DNA of 64,000 nt from Pseudactinotalea sp. HY158 (GTDB lineage: Bacteria; Actinomycetota; Actinomycetes; Actinomycetales; Beutenbergiaceae): NCBI RefSeq assembly GCF_009660225.1, contig NZ_CP045920.1, positions 1,736,001 through 1,800,000 of the forward strand, in the 5' to 3' direction. Position numbers and translations under genes: made by a program. Below, one piece after another: positions 40,463 through 50,199 of the stretch. The notes under the pieces were generated by a model, which saw only the letters and a list, made by a program, of their open reading frames with translations, ran no database searches and was not told the DNA's origin. Each line of letters opens with the position of its first letter. Positions within the stretch are counted from its first letter, which is position 1.

Positions 40463-42274
40463 ATGCCGCCCGAGGGCCTTGGTATCGACACCTGGCCGCA
40501 CGATGTCGCGGCGCGCCTGCTCGACCTGAGCGCCGACCTGGCGTGCGTGGCCGGCTTCGACGGCTACCTGCGCCAGGTCACGGGCGAATGGACGGCGCTG
40601 CTCGGCTGGAGCGCGCAGGTTCTCCTCTCCCGGCCGCTGCTCGAGTTCGTGCACCCCGAGGACGTCGCCGCGACGTCGGCCCGACTCGAGGCCGCCCGCG
40701 GGGGCCGCGCGATCGCCCGGTTCCAGAACCGGTTCCTCACCGCAGGCGGGGCGGTCCGGTGGCTCGCGTGGACGGCGATCGGGGTGCCGGGCGAGGGCGC
40801 CTACCGCGCCGTGGCCCGCGACCTGACGCCCCGCCACGAGGCCGAGGCGCTCGTGCACGAGAGCGAGCGCAGATACCTCGACCTGATCGAGTCCGCCCAC
40901 GACATCGTGCAGAGCATCCTGCCCGACGGGCACCTCGAGTTCGTCAACCACGCCTGGCACACCCACCTCGGCTACACCCCCGAGGAGCTCCCGGACCTCA
41001 CGCTCTTCGACATCGTCGACGAGGCCGATCACGACCATTGCACGATCCTCATCGGCCAGATCATGAGCGGGCTCTCGTTCGACCACGTCGAGATCACGTT
41101 CGTGGCCAAGGACGGGCACACCTTCCCGGTCGAGGGGAACGCGACGGGCAGGTTCCGCGACGGGGTGTTCGTGGCGACGCACACGTTCTTCCGCGACATC
41201 AGCGACCGCCGCCGGGCCGAGGCCCTGCAGGCCGACTACCGGCGCCGGCTCGAGAACGAGGTGGCCGAACGCTCCGCCGCGCTCGTGCAGAGCGAGAAGC
41301 TCGCGACCCTCGGCCGGTTGAGCGCGGGCATGGCGCACGAGCTGAACAACCCGGCCGCCGCGGCCCGGCGCGGCGCGCTGCTGCTGGAGGAGGCGTTCAC
41401 CGCCACGTGCACGGCGCTGCTCACCCTCGCCCGCTCGGCGCAGGGCGCCGGCGAGGCCGCCCGGCTGGCCGAACTCCTCGGCGCGTCGGCCACCCGGGCG
41501 AGCGACGCCGTCCATCTGGATCCGCTCGCGCGCGGCGACCGCGAGGCCGAGGTCGAGGACTGGCTGGCCGCCCACTGGCTCGAGGACCAGTGGGAGGCGG
41601 CCGGTGCCCTCGTCGACCTGGGCATGGACGCGGCGGGCCTGGACGCCCTCGCCGACACGTTCGCGCCGGGCCACCTGGGCGCCGCGATCACGGCGCTGTC
41701 GCGGGCGCGCACCGCGTACGGGCTCATCGCGCAGATCGGGCACGGCTCGGAGCGGATCTCGCGGATCGTCGCGGCGCTCAAGGAGTACAGCTACATGGAC
41801 CGAGCGCCGGTGCAGGACGTCGACGTGCACGACGGCCTCGACAGCACGCTCGTGATGCTGCAGTCCAAGCTCACGCAGGGCATCGAGGTGCGGCGCGACT
41901 ACGGCCGGGACGTGCCGCGCATCGAGACCCTCGGCAGCGAGCTCAACCAGGTCTGGACGAACCTGATCGACAACGCGGCGGACGCCATGGGCGGCTCCGG
42001 TCACCTGACGATCCGCACGCGGGCGGCGGCGGGCGGCGGGGTCGCCGTGGAGATCGAGGACGACGGCCCGGGCATCCCGGGGGAGGTGGTCGCCGACGTG
42101 TTCGATCCGTTCTTCACCACGAAGCCGCCCGGGCAGGGCACCGGCCTCGGCCTGAACATCGTGTTCAACATGATCACGGGCTCGGGCGGCACGGTCGACG
42201 TGCGGTCCGAGCCGGGCCGCACCGTGTTCCGGGTGTGGCTGCCGCCGCGCCGCCCGCAGGGAGAGCCCGCGTGA
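40463..42274 (+). CDS. Cytoplasmic PAS-PAS sensor histidine kinase
   Basis: A 603-residue soluble kinase. Two PAS domains (about 25-130 and 140-260, with YLDLIESAHDIVQSILPDGH) are followed by HisKA with the phosphorylated His in RLSAGMAHELNNPAAAARRG. A long helical insert precedes the HATPase (N box WTNLIDNAADAM, DDGPGIPG, GTGLGLNIVF). GAGGAGG five bases upstream supports the ATG at 40463. The stop overlaps the next start (GTGA), so the receiver-flavoprotein fusion is its cognate output. PAS domains may bind haem, flavin or small ligands; none is evident by motif. Confidence 0.86.
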   Translation: MPPEGLGIDTWPHDVAARLLDLSADLACVAGFDGYLRQVTGEWTALLGWSAQVLLSRPLLEFVHPEDVAATSARLEAARGGRAIARFQNRFLTAGGAVRWLAWTAIGVPGEGAYRAVARDLTPRHEAEALVHESERRYLDLIESAHDIVQSILPDGHLEFVNHAWHTHLGYTPEELPDLTLFDIVDEADHDHCTILIGQIMSGLSFDHVEITFVAKDGHTFPVEGNATGRFRDGVFVATHTFFRDISDRRRAEALQADYRRRLENEVAERSAALVQSEKLATLGRLSAGMAHELNNPAAAARRGALLLEEAFTATCTALLTLARSAQGAGEAARLAELLGASATRASDAVHLDPLARGDREAEVEDWLAAHWLEDQWEAAGALVDLGMDAAGLDALADTFAPGHLGAAITALSRARTAYGLIAQIGHGSERISRIVAALKEYSYMDRAPVQDVDVHDGLDSTLVMLQSKLTQGIEVRRDYGRDVPRIETLGSELNQVWTNLIDNAADAMGGSGHLTIRTRAAAGGGVAVEIEDDGPGIPGEVVADVFDPFFTTKPPGQGTGLGLNIVFNMITGSGGTVDVRSEPGRTVFRVWLPPRRPQGEPA

Positions 42275-43938
42275 CCGGCGCGCAGGCCGCGCCGCGGCGC
42301 CCGGTCATCCTCGCCGCCGACGACGACCCGGCCGTGCTCAGCGCGGTACGGGGCGACCTGCGCGGGCGGTACGGCCGCCACTACCGGGTGCTCACCGCGG
42401 GCGGCGGCGCCGAGGCGATCGACACGCTCGACGCGCTCAAGCTACGCGGCGATGCGGTCGCCGTCGTCGTCTCGGATCAACGGATGCCGGAGGTGAGCGG
42501 GACGGCGGTGCTGGGCGCGGCGCGGCGGCTCTTCCCGGAGGTGCGCACGGTGCTGCTGACCGCCTATGCCGACACGGATGTGGCGATCGGCGCGATCAAC
42601 GACCTGCACCTGGACTACTACATCCTCAAGCCGTGGGATCCGCCCGAGGAGCGGCTGTTCCCGATCGTGGACGACCTGCTCGAGGACTGGCACGCGCACC
42701 ACCGGCCCGGCCACGTCGTGACGCGGGTGGTCGGCAGCCGGTGGTCGGCCCGCACGCACGAGATCCGCGACTTCCTGCAGCGCAACCAGATCCCGATGCA
42801 GTGGCTCGACGTGGATTCGAGCGAGGAGGCCCGGGTGTTGTCGGGGGCGGCGGGGCCCGATGGGCTGCCGCTCGTGATCACCCCGGACGGCGCGGCCCTG
42901 CACTCCCCCGGCCTGGCCGACCTGGCCGCCGCGCTCGGGCAGAAGACGCGCGCGGATGCGGAGTCCTTCGACCTGGCGATCGTCGGGGCCGGGCCCGCGG
43001 GGCTCGCGGCGGCGGTGTACGGCGCGAGCGAGGGGCTGCGCACCGTGTGTCTCGAGCAGCTCGTGCCGGGCGGGCAGGCCGGGCAGTCCTCCCGGATCGA
43101 GAACTACCTGGGCTTCCCGAGCGGGATCTCCGGGGGCGATCTGGCGCGGCGGGCCGTGACCCAGGCGCGACGCTTCCACGTGGACCTGCTCGCCCCCACG
43201 GCGGCGGCGGGCCTCGACCTGACCGGCCCGTATCCGCGGATCGAACTCGTGGACGGGTCGGCGATCAACTGCGGGGCGGTGATCCTGGCCTGCGGGGTCT
43301 CCTACCGGAGCCTCGACGTTCCGGGCAGCACCGAGTTCGAGGGCCGGGGCGTGTTCTACGGGGCCGCGGTGAGCGAGCGGGACACGGTCACGGGCGAGCA
43401 CATCGTGGTGGTCGGCGGGGCGAATTCGGCGGGCCAGGCCGCCGTCTTCTTCTCGGACTACGCCCGCTCGGTCACGATCCTGTGCCGGGCGGGCGGGCTG
43501 GGCGCGAAGATGTCGAGCTACCTCGTCGAGCAGATCGCCGCCCGGGAGAACATCGTCGTGCGCTGCGGCGCGAGCGTGCGCGCCGTCGGCGGCACCGACC
43601 GGGTGGAGAGCGTGACGATCGCCGACGCCGCCACCGGAGACACGCAGGAGCTGGCCACGTCGGCGCTGTTCGTGTTCATCGGCGCCTCCCCGCACACCGA
43701 CTGGCTGCCGCCACAGATCGCCCGCGACGGGCGCGGCTTCATCCTCACCGGCCCGGGCCTCGGAGCCCGGCGCCACCACACCCTCGACGGCGACCGCGAC
43801 CCGTTCCTGTACGAGACGAGCGCCCCGGGGGTCTTCGCCGTCGGCGACGTGCGGGCGAGCTCCGTCAAGCGGGTCGCCTCCGCGGTCGGCGAAGGATCGG
43901 TCGCGGTCCGGTTCGTGCACGAGGTGCTGCGGGGCTGA
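42271..43938 (+). CDS. Response-regulator receiver fused to a thioredoxin-reductase-like FAD/NAD(P) flavoprotein
   Basis: A 555-residue fusion. The receiver (about 10-130) has AADDDPAV, the phosphorylated Asp in VVVSDQRMPEVSG and YYILKPWDPP. A linker of about 100 residues includes a thioredoxin-like segment (SARTHEIRDFLQRNQIPMQW). The FAD domain begins DLAIVGAGPAGLAAAVYGAS near 232. The NAD(P) fold has IVVVGGANSAGQAA, and GVFAVGDVRASSVKRVASA ends the FAD site. The CxxC redox pair of true thioredoxin reductases is absent from the NAD(P) domain, so it is not a standard one. Phosphorylation-controlled flavin chemistry is inferred. Confidence 0.85.
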   Translation: MTGAQAAPRRPVILAADDDPAVLSAVRGDLRGRYGRHYRVLTAGGGAEAIDTLDALKLRGDAVAVVVSDQRMPEVSGTAVLGAARRLFPEVRTVLLTAYADTDVAIGAINDLHLDYYILKPWDPPEERLFPIVDDLLEDWHAHHRPGHVVTRVVGSRWSARTHEIRDFLQRNQIPMQWLDVDSSEEARVLSGAAGPDGLPLVITPDGAALHSPGLADLAAALGQKTRADAESFDLAIVGAGPAGLAAAVYGASEGLRTVCLEQLVPGGQAGQSSRIENYLGFPSGISGGDLARRAVTQARRFHVDLLAPTAAAGLDLTGPYPRIELVDGSAINCGAVILACGVSYRSLDVPGSTEFEGRGVFYGAAVSERDTVTGEHIVVVGGANSAGQAAVFFSDYARSVTILCRAGGLGAKMSSYLVEQIAARENIVVRCGASVRAVGGTDRVESVTIADAATGDTQELATSALFVFIGASPHTDWLPPQIARDGRGFILTGPGLGARRHHTLDGDRDPFLYETSAPGVFAVGDVRASSVKRVASAVGEGSVAVRFVHEVLRG

Positions 43939-44037
43939 GCTGGGGCGCGCGGCGCCCGCGGCGGGACGGCGTAGCTCGCCCCGCGCAGCCCGCTTCCGGA
44001 CGGCGCTGCTCGCCCCCGCCACGGGCGAGCGCCCGGA

Positions 44038-44814
44038 TCATGCCGACGCCGACACTCCCCGGCCCAGGACGAATTCCGCCCACGTCCGCTCGCCCCGGTC
44101 GGCCCCCGGAGCGGCGAGGTTGTCGCCTCCCCGGTACGCCCGCCCGATCGCACCCGGGATCCGCACCGGTATGTGCAGCTGATGCCCACCGGTCAGCGGG
44201 GCGAGGATCTCGCGCACGTCCAGCACCTCCGGGCCGACCAGATCCGGCACGTCCCCGTGCGGCCCTGCCAGGACGAGGTCCGCGAGCCGCTCCGCGACCT
44301 CCGTGGCCGCGATCGGCTCGAACCGCAGCCCGCCCGGTACCGGAACGACCGGCCACTTCGCCAGCGGCGCGATCGTCCTGGCCACGAACTCGTGGAACTG
44401 CGCGGCACGGAGGATCGTGTAGGGCACCTGTGCGTGCCGCACGGTCTCCTCCGCCGCCGCCTTCGCACGGAAGTAGCCGATCGGCATGGCATCCGCCCCG
44501 ACGACCGAGATGAGCAGCAGGTGGTCCGCGCGCGCGGACCGGGCTGCGTACGCGACGTTCTGCGCCGCCACATCGTCGCCCTTCGCGCCGCCTGCGAGGT
44601 GCACGACGGTCTCGGCCCCCGCGAAGGCCTCCGTCAGGCCGAGGCCCGCGACCGTGTCGCCGCGAACGTACTCCACACCGCCGCCGGCACCAGCATCGAG
44701 ACCTCCGTCCGGATGGTTGCCGCGGGTGAGCACGCGCACCGGTCTGCCGGCCCGCCGCAGCCGCGCCACGACGTGGGTGCCGAGGGTGCCGGTTCCGCCT
44801 GTCACGAGAATCAT
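44038..44814 (-). CDS. NAD(P)-binding NmrA/SDR-like oxidoreductase, probable ECF41 target
   Basis: A 258-residue atypical short-chain dehydrogenase. It has the Rossmann motif VTGGTGTLGTHVVARL and a redox-sensor-like core, but no YxxxK pair at the usual place. Such genes are standard neighbours and targets of ECF41 sigma factors. A candidate ECF41 promoter faces it (44838-44864). The physiological substrate is unknown. Confidence 0.82.
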   Translation of the reverse strand: MILVTGGTGTLGTHVVARLRRAGRPVRVLTRGNHPDGGLDAGAGGGVEYVRGDTVAGLGLTEAFAGAETVVHLAGGAKGDDVAAQNVAYAARSARADHLLLISVVGADAMPIGYFRAKAAAEETVRHAQVPYTILRAAQFHEFVARTIAPLAKWPVVPVPGGLRFEPIAATEVAERLADLVLAGPHGDVPDLVGPEVLDVREILAPLTGGHQLHIPVRIPGAIGRAYRGGDNLAAPGADRGERTWAEFVLGRGVSASA

Positions 44815-44825
44815 GTCTGCCTCCT

Positions 44826-44852
44826 TGTCACGAACGGGACGTGTGCCCCGTC
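44826..44852 (+). promoter_or_regulatory. Candidate ECF41 promoter for the sigma-factor gene
   Basis: TGTCACG (44826-44832), a 16-base spacer and CGTC (44849-44852) match the known ECF41 consensus TGTCACA-N16-CGTC except for the last base of the -35. It faces the sigma gene at 44887, giving autoregulation. Confidence 0.72.
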
Positions 44853-44864
44853 ATCTTCGTGACG
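44838..44864 (-). promoter_or_regulatory. Candidate ECF41 promoter for the NmrA-like gene
   Basis: Read on the minus strand, CGTCACG (complement of 44858-44864), 16 bases, then CGTC (complement of 44838-44841). It overlaps the opposite promoter by 15 bases. The predicted leader before the ATG at 44814 is under 20 bases. Confidence 0.65.
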
Positions 44865-44886
44865 GATGCGAGAGGGAGAATGTGAC

Positions 44887-45753
44887 ATGGTCGACCGACG
44901 GTTCCTGGCGAGACGGTTCGAGGTGCAGCGCCCCCGGCTCATCGCGATCGCGACCCATCTGCTCGGTTCGGCTGCGGACGCCGAGGACGCGGTGCAGGAG
45001 GCCTGGTTCCGGCTCGAGCGCACGGATGCCGGTGCGCTGGACAACCTCGACGCGTGGCTCACGACGGTGGTCTCGAGGATCGCCCTCGACCTGCTCCGGA
45101 CGCCCCGGCGGGCCCGGGAACGCTCGTGGCTGGTGGAGCCCTGGTCCGAGCCCGCCGCGAACGCGCCCGACCCCGAGACCCGGGCCGTGGACAACGACCG
45201 GGTGGCGGTCGCGCTCATGGTGGTGCTCGAGACGTTGTCACCGGCGGAGCGGTTGGCCTTCGTGCTGCACGACGTGTTCGGACTGAGGTTCGATGAGATC
45301 GCCGAGATCATGGGCAGGTCCGAGGCGTCGGCGCGCCAGTCGGCCTCCCGCGGCCGGCGGCTTGTGCGGGACGCCCCTCCCCCGCGCCCGATGGCGTGGA
45401 GCGCCGAACACTCTCTCGTGCGGGCGTGGCTCTCGGCCGTCGAACATGGAAACTTCGACGCGCTGCTCGCCCTGCTCGACGAGGGGGCCGTGCTCCGGGC
45501 CGACGACGGCGCGCGTACCGAGATCCTCCGGGGCGCGCGCGAGATCGCGCAGCAGGCCATGTTCGCGGCCCGACTCGCCGCGCACTCGACTCCGATCCGG
45601 ATCGATGGCCGCCCGGGGGTGGCCGCCGTGATGGCCGGCCGACTCGTCTCCATCATGGCCTTCGAACTCCGGGCCGGCCGCATCTCCGGCATCGAGGTGC
45701 TCTCCGATCCCGCGCGCCTCGAGCGGCTCGATCTCGCGGCGATCCTCGGCTGA
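44887..45753 (+). CDS. ECF41-type RNA polymerase sigma factor with SnoaL-like C-terminal extension
   Basis: A 288-residue sigma factor. Region 2 (AEDAVQEAWFRLERTDAG) and region 4 (SPAERLAFVLHDVFGLRFDE) are intact. The linker has the ECF41-type aromatic/Pro motif SWLVEPW. The C-terminal 110 residues form a SnoaL_2-like domain (HSLVRAWLSAVEHGNFDALL), which in ECF41 proteins replaces an anti-sigma factor. The NPDKL-type motif at the end reads SDPARL. GGGAGAA supports the ATG at 44887; an ATG at 44866 is possible. Divergent to the NmrA-like gene. Confidence 0.87.
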   Translation: MVDRRFLARRFEVQRPRLIAIATHLLGSAADAEDAVQEAWFRLERTDAGALDNLDAWLTTVVSRIALDLLRTPRRARERSWLVEPWSEPAANAPDPETRAVDNDRVAVALMVVLETLSPAERLAFVLHDVFGLRFDEIAEIMGRSEASARQSASRGRRLVRDAPPPRPMAWSAEHSLVRAWLSAVEHGNFDALLALLDEGAVLRADDGARTEILRGAREIAQQAMFAARLAAHSTPIRIDGRPGVAAVMAGRLVSIMAFELRAGRISGIEVLSDPARLERLDLAAILG

Positions 45754-45789
45754 GCCCGCCGGCCGTGATCAGTCGATCGTCGCCGGCAG

Positions 45790-46635
<846 letters not shown>

Positions 46636-47571
46636 CTATCGGATGCGGACGGCGCTCGGCTGGATGCTGATCTCGATTCGGGTGGTCTCGCCGAGGTCGT
46701 CGCCGTCCACCTCGACGACGCGCGGCTCGTCGAGCTCGACCCTCGCCCGGGTGAGTCGGCCGAGGGTCGTGGCGTCGGTGCTCTCGGCGGTGACCTCGTC
46801 ATCGCGCCGGAGCAGCCGCTTGAGGCCGTTGTCCCAGGCCATGTTCCGCAGCGTGTCGAGCCATCCGGAGACGCCGCCCTCGTGGAGCACGAGGAGGTCG
46901 AGCCGCCCGTCCGCCGGGTCTGCGTCGGGCAGCAGGGTGAGGCCTCCCTGGAGGCTGCCGCAGTTGCCGACGATGAGCGTGTGGGCCTGGTGCGCCTCCG
47001 CGGCGCCGCCGTCGAGGGCGAGGCGAAGGCCGATGACCTCGCTCGCCGAGACCGCCCGCCCGAGGGACTCGACGTAGGCGAGCCAGCCCGCCTTCTCCTT
47101 GAGGTCCTCGTCGGTCTCGGTGATCATGTGGGCGTCGATCCCGAAGCCCGCCATCACGGCGAAGGCGTGCCGCTCGGTGCCGCCGTCGAGATCGGCCTCG
47201 AGCCAGCCGACGTCGATTGGCCGGGCCGTGCCCTCGAGTGCGCGGGCGATCGCCGCGGGGAGGTCGGCGAGCGGCACGTCGAGGTTGCGGGCGAGGAGGT
47301 TGCCGGTGCCGAGGGGGACGATGCCCATCTCCGCCGCCGAGTCCGTGGCGGCGAGGTGCTCGGTCACGGCTCTGATGGTGCCGTCTCCCCCGCACGCGAG
47401 CACGAGGTCGGCGCCGTCGTCGAGGGCGCGCCGGCAGGCCGCCTGGCCGGGATCGTCCTCGGTGGTCTCGTACCAGCGGGCCGGGCCGGTGTGGACCTCG
47501 GCGAGCGCCACCTCGAGCTCGCCGCGCTCGGCCTTCGCCGGATTCCAGACGACGCCGACGCGCGCGCTCAT
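46636..47571 (-). CDS. Diacylglycerol kinase-like lipid kinase (DAGK catalytic family)
   Basis: A 311-residue soluble or peripheral kinase. The DAGK nucleotide-binding motif LACGGDGTIRAVTEHL and the IVPLGTGNLLARNLDVP segment are intact. A C-terminal beta domain has DADPADGRLDLLVL. It would phosphorylate diacylglycerol or a related lipid with ATP at the membrane; sphingosine-type substrates cannot be excluded. The ATG overlaps the lipoprotein stop (ATGA). Confidence 0.85.
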   Translation of the reverse strand: MSARVGVVWNPAKAERGELEVALAEVHTGPARWYETTEDDPGQAACRRALDDGADLVLACGGDGTIRAVTEHLAATDSAAEMGIVPLGTGNLLARNLDVPLADLPAAIARALEGTARPIDVGWLEADLDGGTERHAFAVMAGFGIDAHMITETDEDLKEKAGWLAYVESLGRAVSASEVIGLRLALDGGAAEAHQAHTLIVGNCGSLQGGLTLLPDADPADGRLDLLVLHEGGVSGWLDTLRNMAWDNGLKRLLRRDDEVTAESTDATTLGRLTRARVELDEPRVVEVDGDDLGETTRIEISIQPSAVRIR

Positions 47572-48311
47572 CGCGCTCCCACGATCGGCACGCGGACGCC
47601 GTCGAACCCGCCGCCCGTGAGCACGGCGACGGTGTCGCCGCTCAACTCCGCGGTATCGGCGACCTGAAGCACCGCGGTCCGGGGGGCGATATCGGCGGTG
47701 CAGGGCTGGTCGGCGGGCGGGTCGATCACGGTCACGGCGAGTTCGGTCGCGGAGCCGACCTCGACCGCCCCGATGATCGGAGGGCAACTGGACGAACCCC
47801 AGGAGAGCAGCACGAACTCCCCCGGCTCGCCCGTCCAGCCGGCCGACGGCTCGTAGTCCGTCATGCCCTCGAGGGAGAGGCCGGCGACGCCGGCGAGGTC
47901 GGTGTTCCCGGTGAGGTCGCCTCCGGTCAGGTGGATCGTGACGTCCTGCGTCGGGTCGACGCCCGGGGGTGTGCCTACGAGGGTCACCCGAGGCACGAGG
48001 TCGTCCGTGCAGTCGGCGTTCGGGTCGGGGGTCGCCAAAGTGACCTCGATGGTCCCGCCCGTGGCCGTGACCCCGTCGGCCACGGGCACGCACGTCGAGC
48101 TGCCCTGCGTGACGAGGCCGATCATGCGGCCGTTGTCGAGCCACGCGCCGCTCAGGTCGGTGCCGGCGGGTTCCGCTGTCGGCGTGTCCGGCGTGGGCGA
48201 ACCGGGCGTGGGCGAACCGCCGTCGGCGGCCGGGCTCGCGCACGCGGCGAGCGTGCCGGCGGCGACCAGTGCGAGTGCGAGCATGGTGGGGAATCGAGCG
48301 GGTCGCGCCAT
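47568..48311 (-). CDS. Secreted lipoprotein with Cys-rich repeats, function unknown
   Basis: A 247-residue lipoprotein. The signal peptide ends in lipobox LAACAS, then a Ser/Pro/Thr-rich linker (SPTPGSPTPDTPTAEPAG). Two similar beta-rich halves each contain cysteine pairs (SSTCVPVADGV with ADCTDDLVPR; SSSCPPIIGAV with QPCTADIAPR), which suggests an internal duplication. No known family recognised. GAAAGG upstream supports the ATG at 48311. It is coupled to the lipid-kinase gene. Confidence 0.72.
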   Translation of the reverse strand: MARPARFPTMLALALVAAGTLAACASPAADGGSPTPGSPTPDTPTAEPAGTDLSGAWLDNGRMIGLVTQGSSTCVPVADGVTATGGTIEVTLATPDPNADCTDDLVPRVTLVGTPPGVDPTQDVTIHLTGGDLTGNTDLAGVAGLSLEGMTDYEPSAGWTGEPGEFVLLSWGSSSCPPIIGAVEVGSATELAVTVIDPPADQPCTADIAPRTAVLQVADTAELSGDTVAVLTGGGFDGVRVPIVGAR

Positions 48312-48726
48312 GTCGAAGGCCTTTCGCAGCAGGGTGGTGCATGAATCGATGGACGGATCCATCCGGCCCTGATCATGCCGGATCGGGGCGGAGTGTCCAA
48401 GAGACCCGGCGGAGACTCGCATCGTCCGCCGCGGCGACGCGGGCCACGGCGGGTCGCTGTGCGGCCTTCCGTGGCTTCGATGCCTCCATCATCCCCGGGG
48501 CGGGACAAGCATCGGCTACGTCACTCCCAGCGACGAGCACCAAGGACGCGGGCCCACAATCCGTGCCGCCCGCCGCCAAAGCCTTGAGCGAGCACGGACA
48601 CGACGACTTGCCTACCACCGCCACGCCCGAGAAGATGAGACACACAAGGAGCCCGACGACGTTGTGTCATGGGACCACCGAAGTGCGGCACTAACTCAGA
48701 AACACGTCAAGTCGTGGAGGTGTGGT

Positions 48727-49440
48727 GTGGACGGCGTCGCGGTGAAGGCGTGGCATGATTCGGCCCGGTTATACCGTGCAGCGCCCAACCTACGCATCTC
48801 GGGATTGGTGCATCTCGCGCTCGTGCGAGCAGACGCGGCGGCCTGGGCTTCGTTGCTGAGCGGGTCCGAATCGATCCGGGCGGCAGCGATCCGTAGCAAG
48901 GAACAGCGCGCTGAGTTCGTGACCGGGCGAGCGGTAGCCAAGACGCTCGCCGGTGCGGTTTCGGGAAGTCACCCGAGTCAGGTGCAGATCCAGCAGGAGT
49001 GTGTCGTCTGTGGCAGCACCACGCACGGCAGGCCGATCATCCGTGGCGTAGAGGCCGTCCAGGTGTCGGTCGCTCACCGAGAGGGCAATGTGCTCGTCGG
49101 TATGACTGTCGATGGGCCGATAGGCGTAGACGTGGAGGTGGACCGCCGGGTCACGGAGCTGCGCGGGATGGCCGCTCTCGCGCTGACGGCCGAGGAACGT
49201 GCCCGTCTCGACCGGCTGGACGAGTTGGCGGCCTCTCGGTGGTTCTTGACCCGCTGGTGCCTCAAGGAGGCCGTGACCAAGCGCAGCGGTGTCGGGCTCA
49301 CCCAGGACTTCGCGTCACTCGAGGTCGACGGCGAGCGCGATCGAGTGGTGGTACTCACAGGCGACAACGCGCCGCCGGGACTGGTGATCGCGGTCGCGGT
49401 CGCGCAGCAGACGGCCGGGATCCGGTGGGTCTTCCCATGA
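48727..49440 (+). CDS. Sfp-type 4'-phosphopantetheinyl transferase of the PKS-NRPS cluster
   Basis: A 237-residue enzyme that would load the phosphopantetheine arm onto the ACP and T domains of the two megasynthases. The Mg-binding GVDVEVDRRV (about 133) and WCLKEAVTK (about 176) are complete. GGAGG six bases upstream selects GTG 48727; an earlier GTG at 48664 lacks a site. It is convergent with the thioesterase gene, with 15 bases between. The spacer 48312-48726 holds no gene I can support and has mixed composition, marking the cluster edge. Confidence 0.87.
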   Translation: MDGVAVKAWHDSARLYRAAPNLRISGLVHLALVRADAAAWASLLSGSESIRAAAIRSKEQRAEFVTGRAVAKTLAGAVSGSHPSQVQIQQECVVCGSTTHGRPIIRGVEAVQVSVAHREGNVLVGMTVDGPIGVDVEVDRRVTELRGMAALALTAEERARLDRLDELAASRWFLTRWCLKEAVTKRSGVGLTQDFASLEVDGERDRVVVLTGDNAPPGLVIAVAVAQQTAGIRWVFP

Positions 49441-49455
49441 CAAAACCGGCCGCGG

Positions 49456-50199
49456 TCAGTGTCGCGTGAGTACCTGCATGGCCAGGCTCACAACGTGATC
49501 GATGACCTCCCGACGGGAGGTGGCGGGGAAGAAGTGGCCGCCGGTGAAGGTCCTGAGCCCGAGAAAATCGGTCGTGTAGTCCTCCCACGGGGTGACGTCG
49601 GAAGGCGGCGCCACCTGGTCGTCGCGTCCAGCCAGCGCAGCCAGTGGGACAGGCGACGCCCACGGTGCGGTGCGGTGATAGCGGTCGCACAGCTGTAGAT
49701 CCGCTCGTAGCGGCGGGAACAGTAGTTCCCTCAGCTCCAGGTCGCCCACGAGCTCCTGCGCGGTGCCACCCCAGTCGACAAGGGACTCGGCAAGGTCGTC
49801 GTCGGTGTAGTCGTTCTCGCGGTGACGGGAGCGGATATGCGGAGCTGGTGACCCCGAGACGATCACCGCCCGCGGCTGGTGGGGCGATCCAGCCAGCTCC
49901 GCTGCAACCTCGAAGCCGATCAGGGCACCCATGCTGTGCCCGAAGACGAACAGCGGCCGCTCATCGAGCGCGGTGAGCGCAGAGACCACTTCCGTGACCA
50001 GCCGCTGTGGGTCGCGGTTCAATGGCTCGTCTGCGCGGTCTCTCCGTCCGGCAGGGGTGACCGCCCACAGCTCCAGTGCACCGCCCAGGTCGCGCACCCA
50101 GGGTGCGTAGGCGTCAGCGCTGGCCCCCGCGTGCGGCACACAGAGCAGCCGAGCGCCACGGCGCTCCGGCCCAAACCGGTGCAGGCATCCTGTGCTCAC
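49456..50199 (-). CDS. Type II (editing) thioesterase
   Basis: A 247-residue alpha/beta hydrolase with nucleophile motif FVFGHSMGALIGFE (Ser near 90), an Asp in LAGRDDQVAPP and the His in FTGGHFFPA. Type II thioesterases remove stalled or wrong acyl groups from carrier proteins of PKS and NRPS lines. The GTG overlaps the exporter stop. It is the last gene of the six-gene biosynthetic operon. Confidence 0.88.
   Translation of the reverse strand: MSTGCLHRFGPERRGARLLCVPHAGASADAYAPWVRDLGGALELWAVTPAGRRDRADEPLNRDPQRLVTEVVSALTALDERPLFVFGHSMGALIGFEVAAELAGSPHQPRAVIVSGSPAPHIRSRHRENDYTDDDLAESLVDWGGTAQELVGDLELRELLFPPLRADLQLCDRYHRTAPWASPVPLAALAGRDDQVAPPSDVTPWEDYTTDFLGLRTFTGGHFFPATSRREVIDHVVSLAMQVLTRH

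Noticed and set aside
42271-43938. Naming this gene trxB.
   Set aside because: The CxxC catalytic pair is absent and a receiver domain is fused, so it is not a standard thioredoxin reductase.
48373-48645. A 90-codon minus-strand frame in the spacer left of the PPTase.
   Set aside because: No family, no ribosome-binding site and overlapping equally open frames on the other strand.
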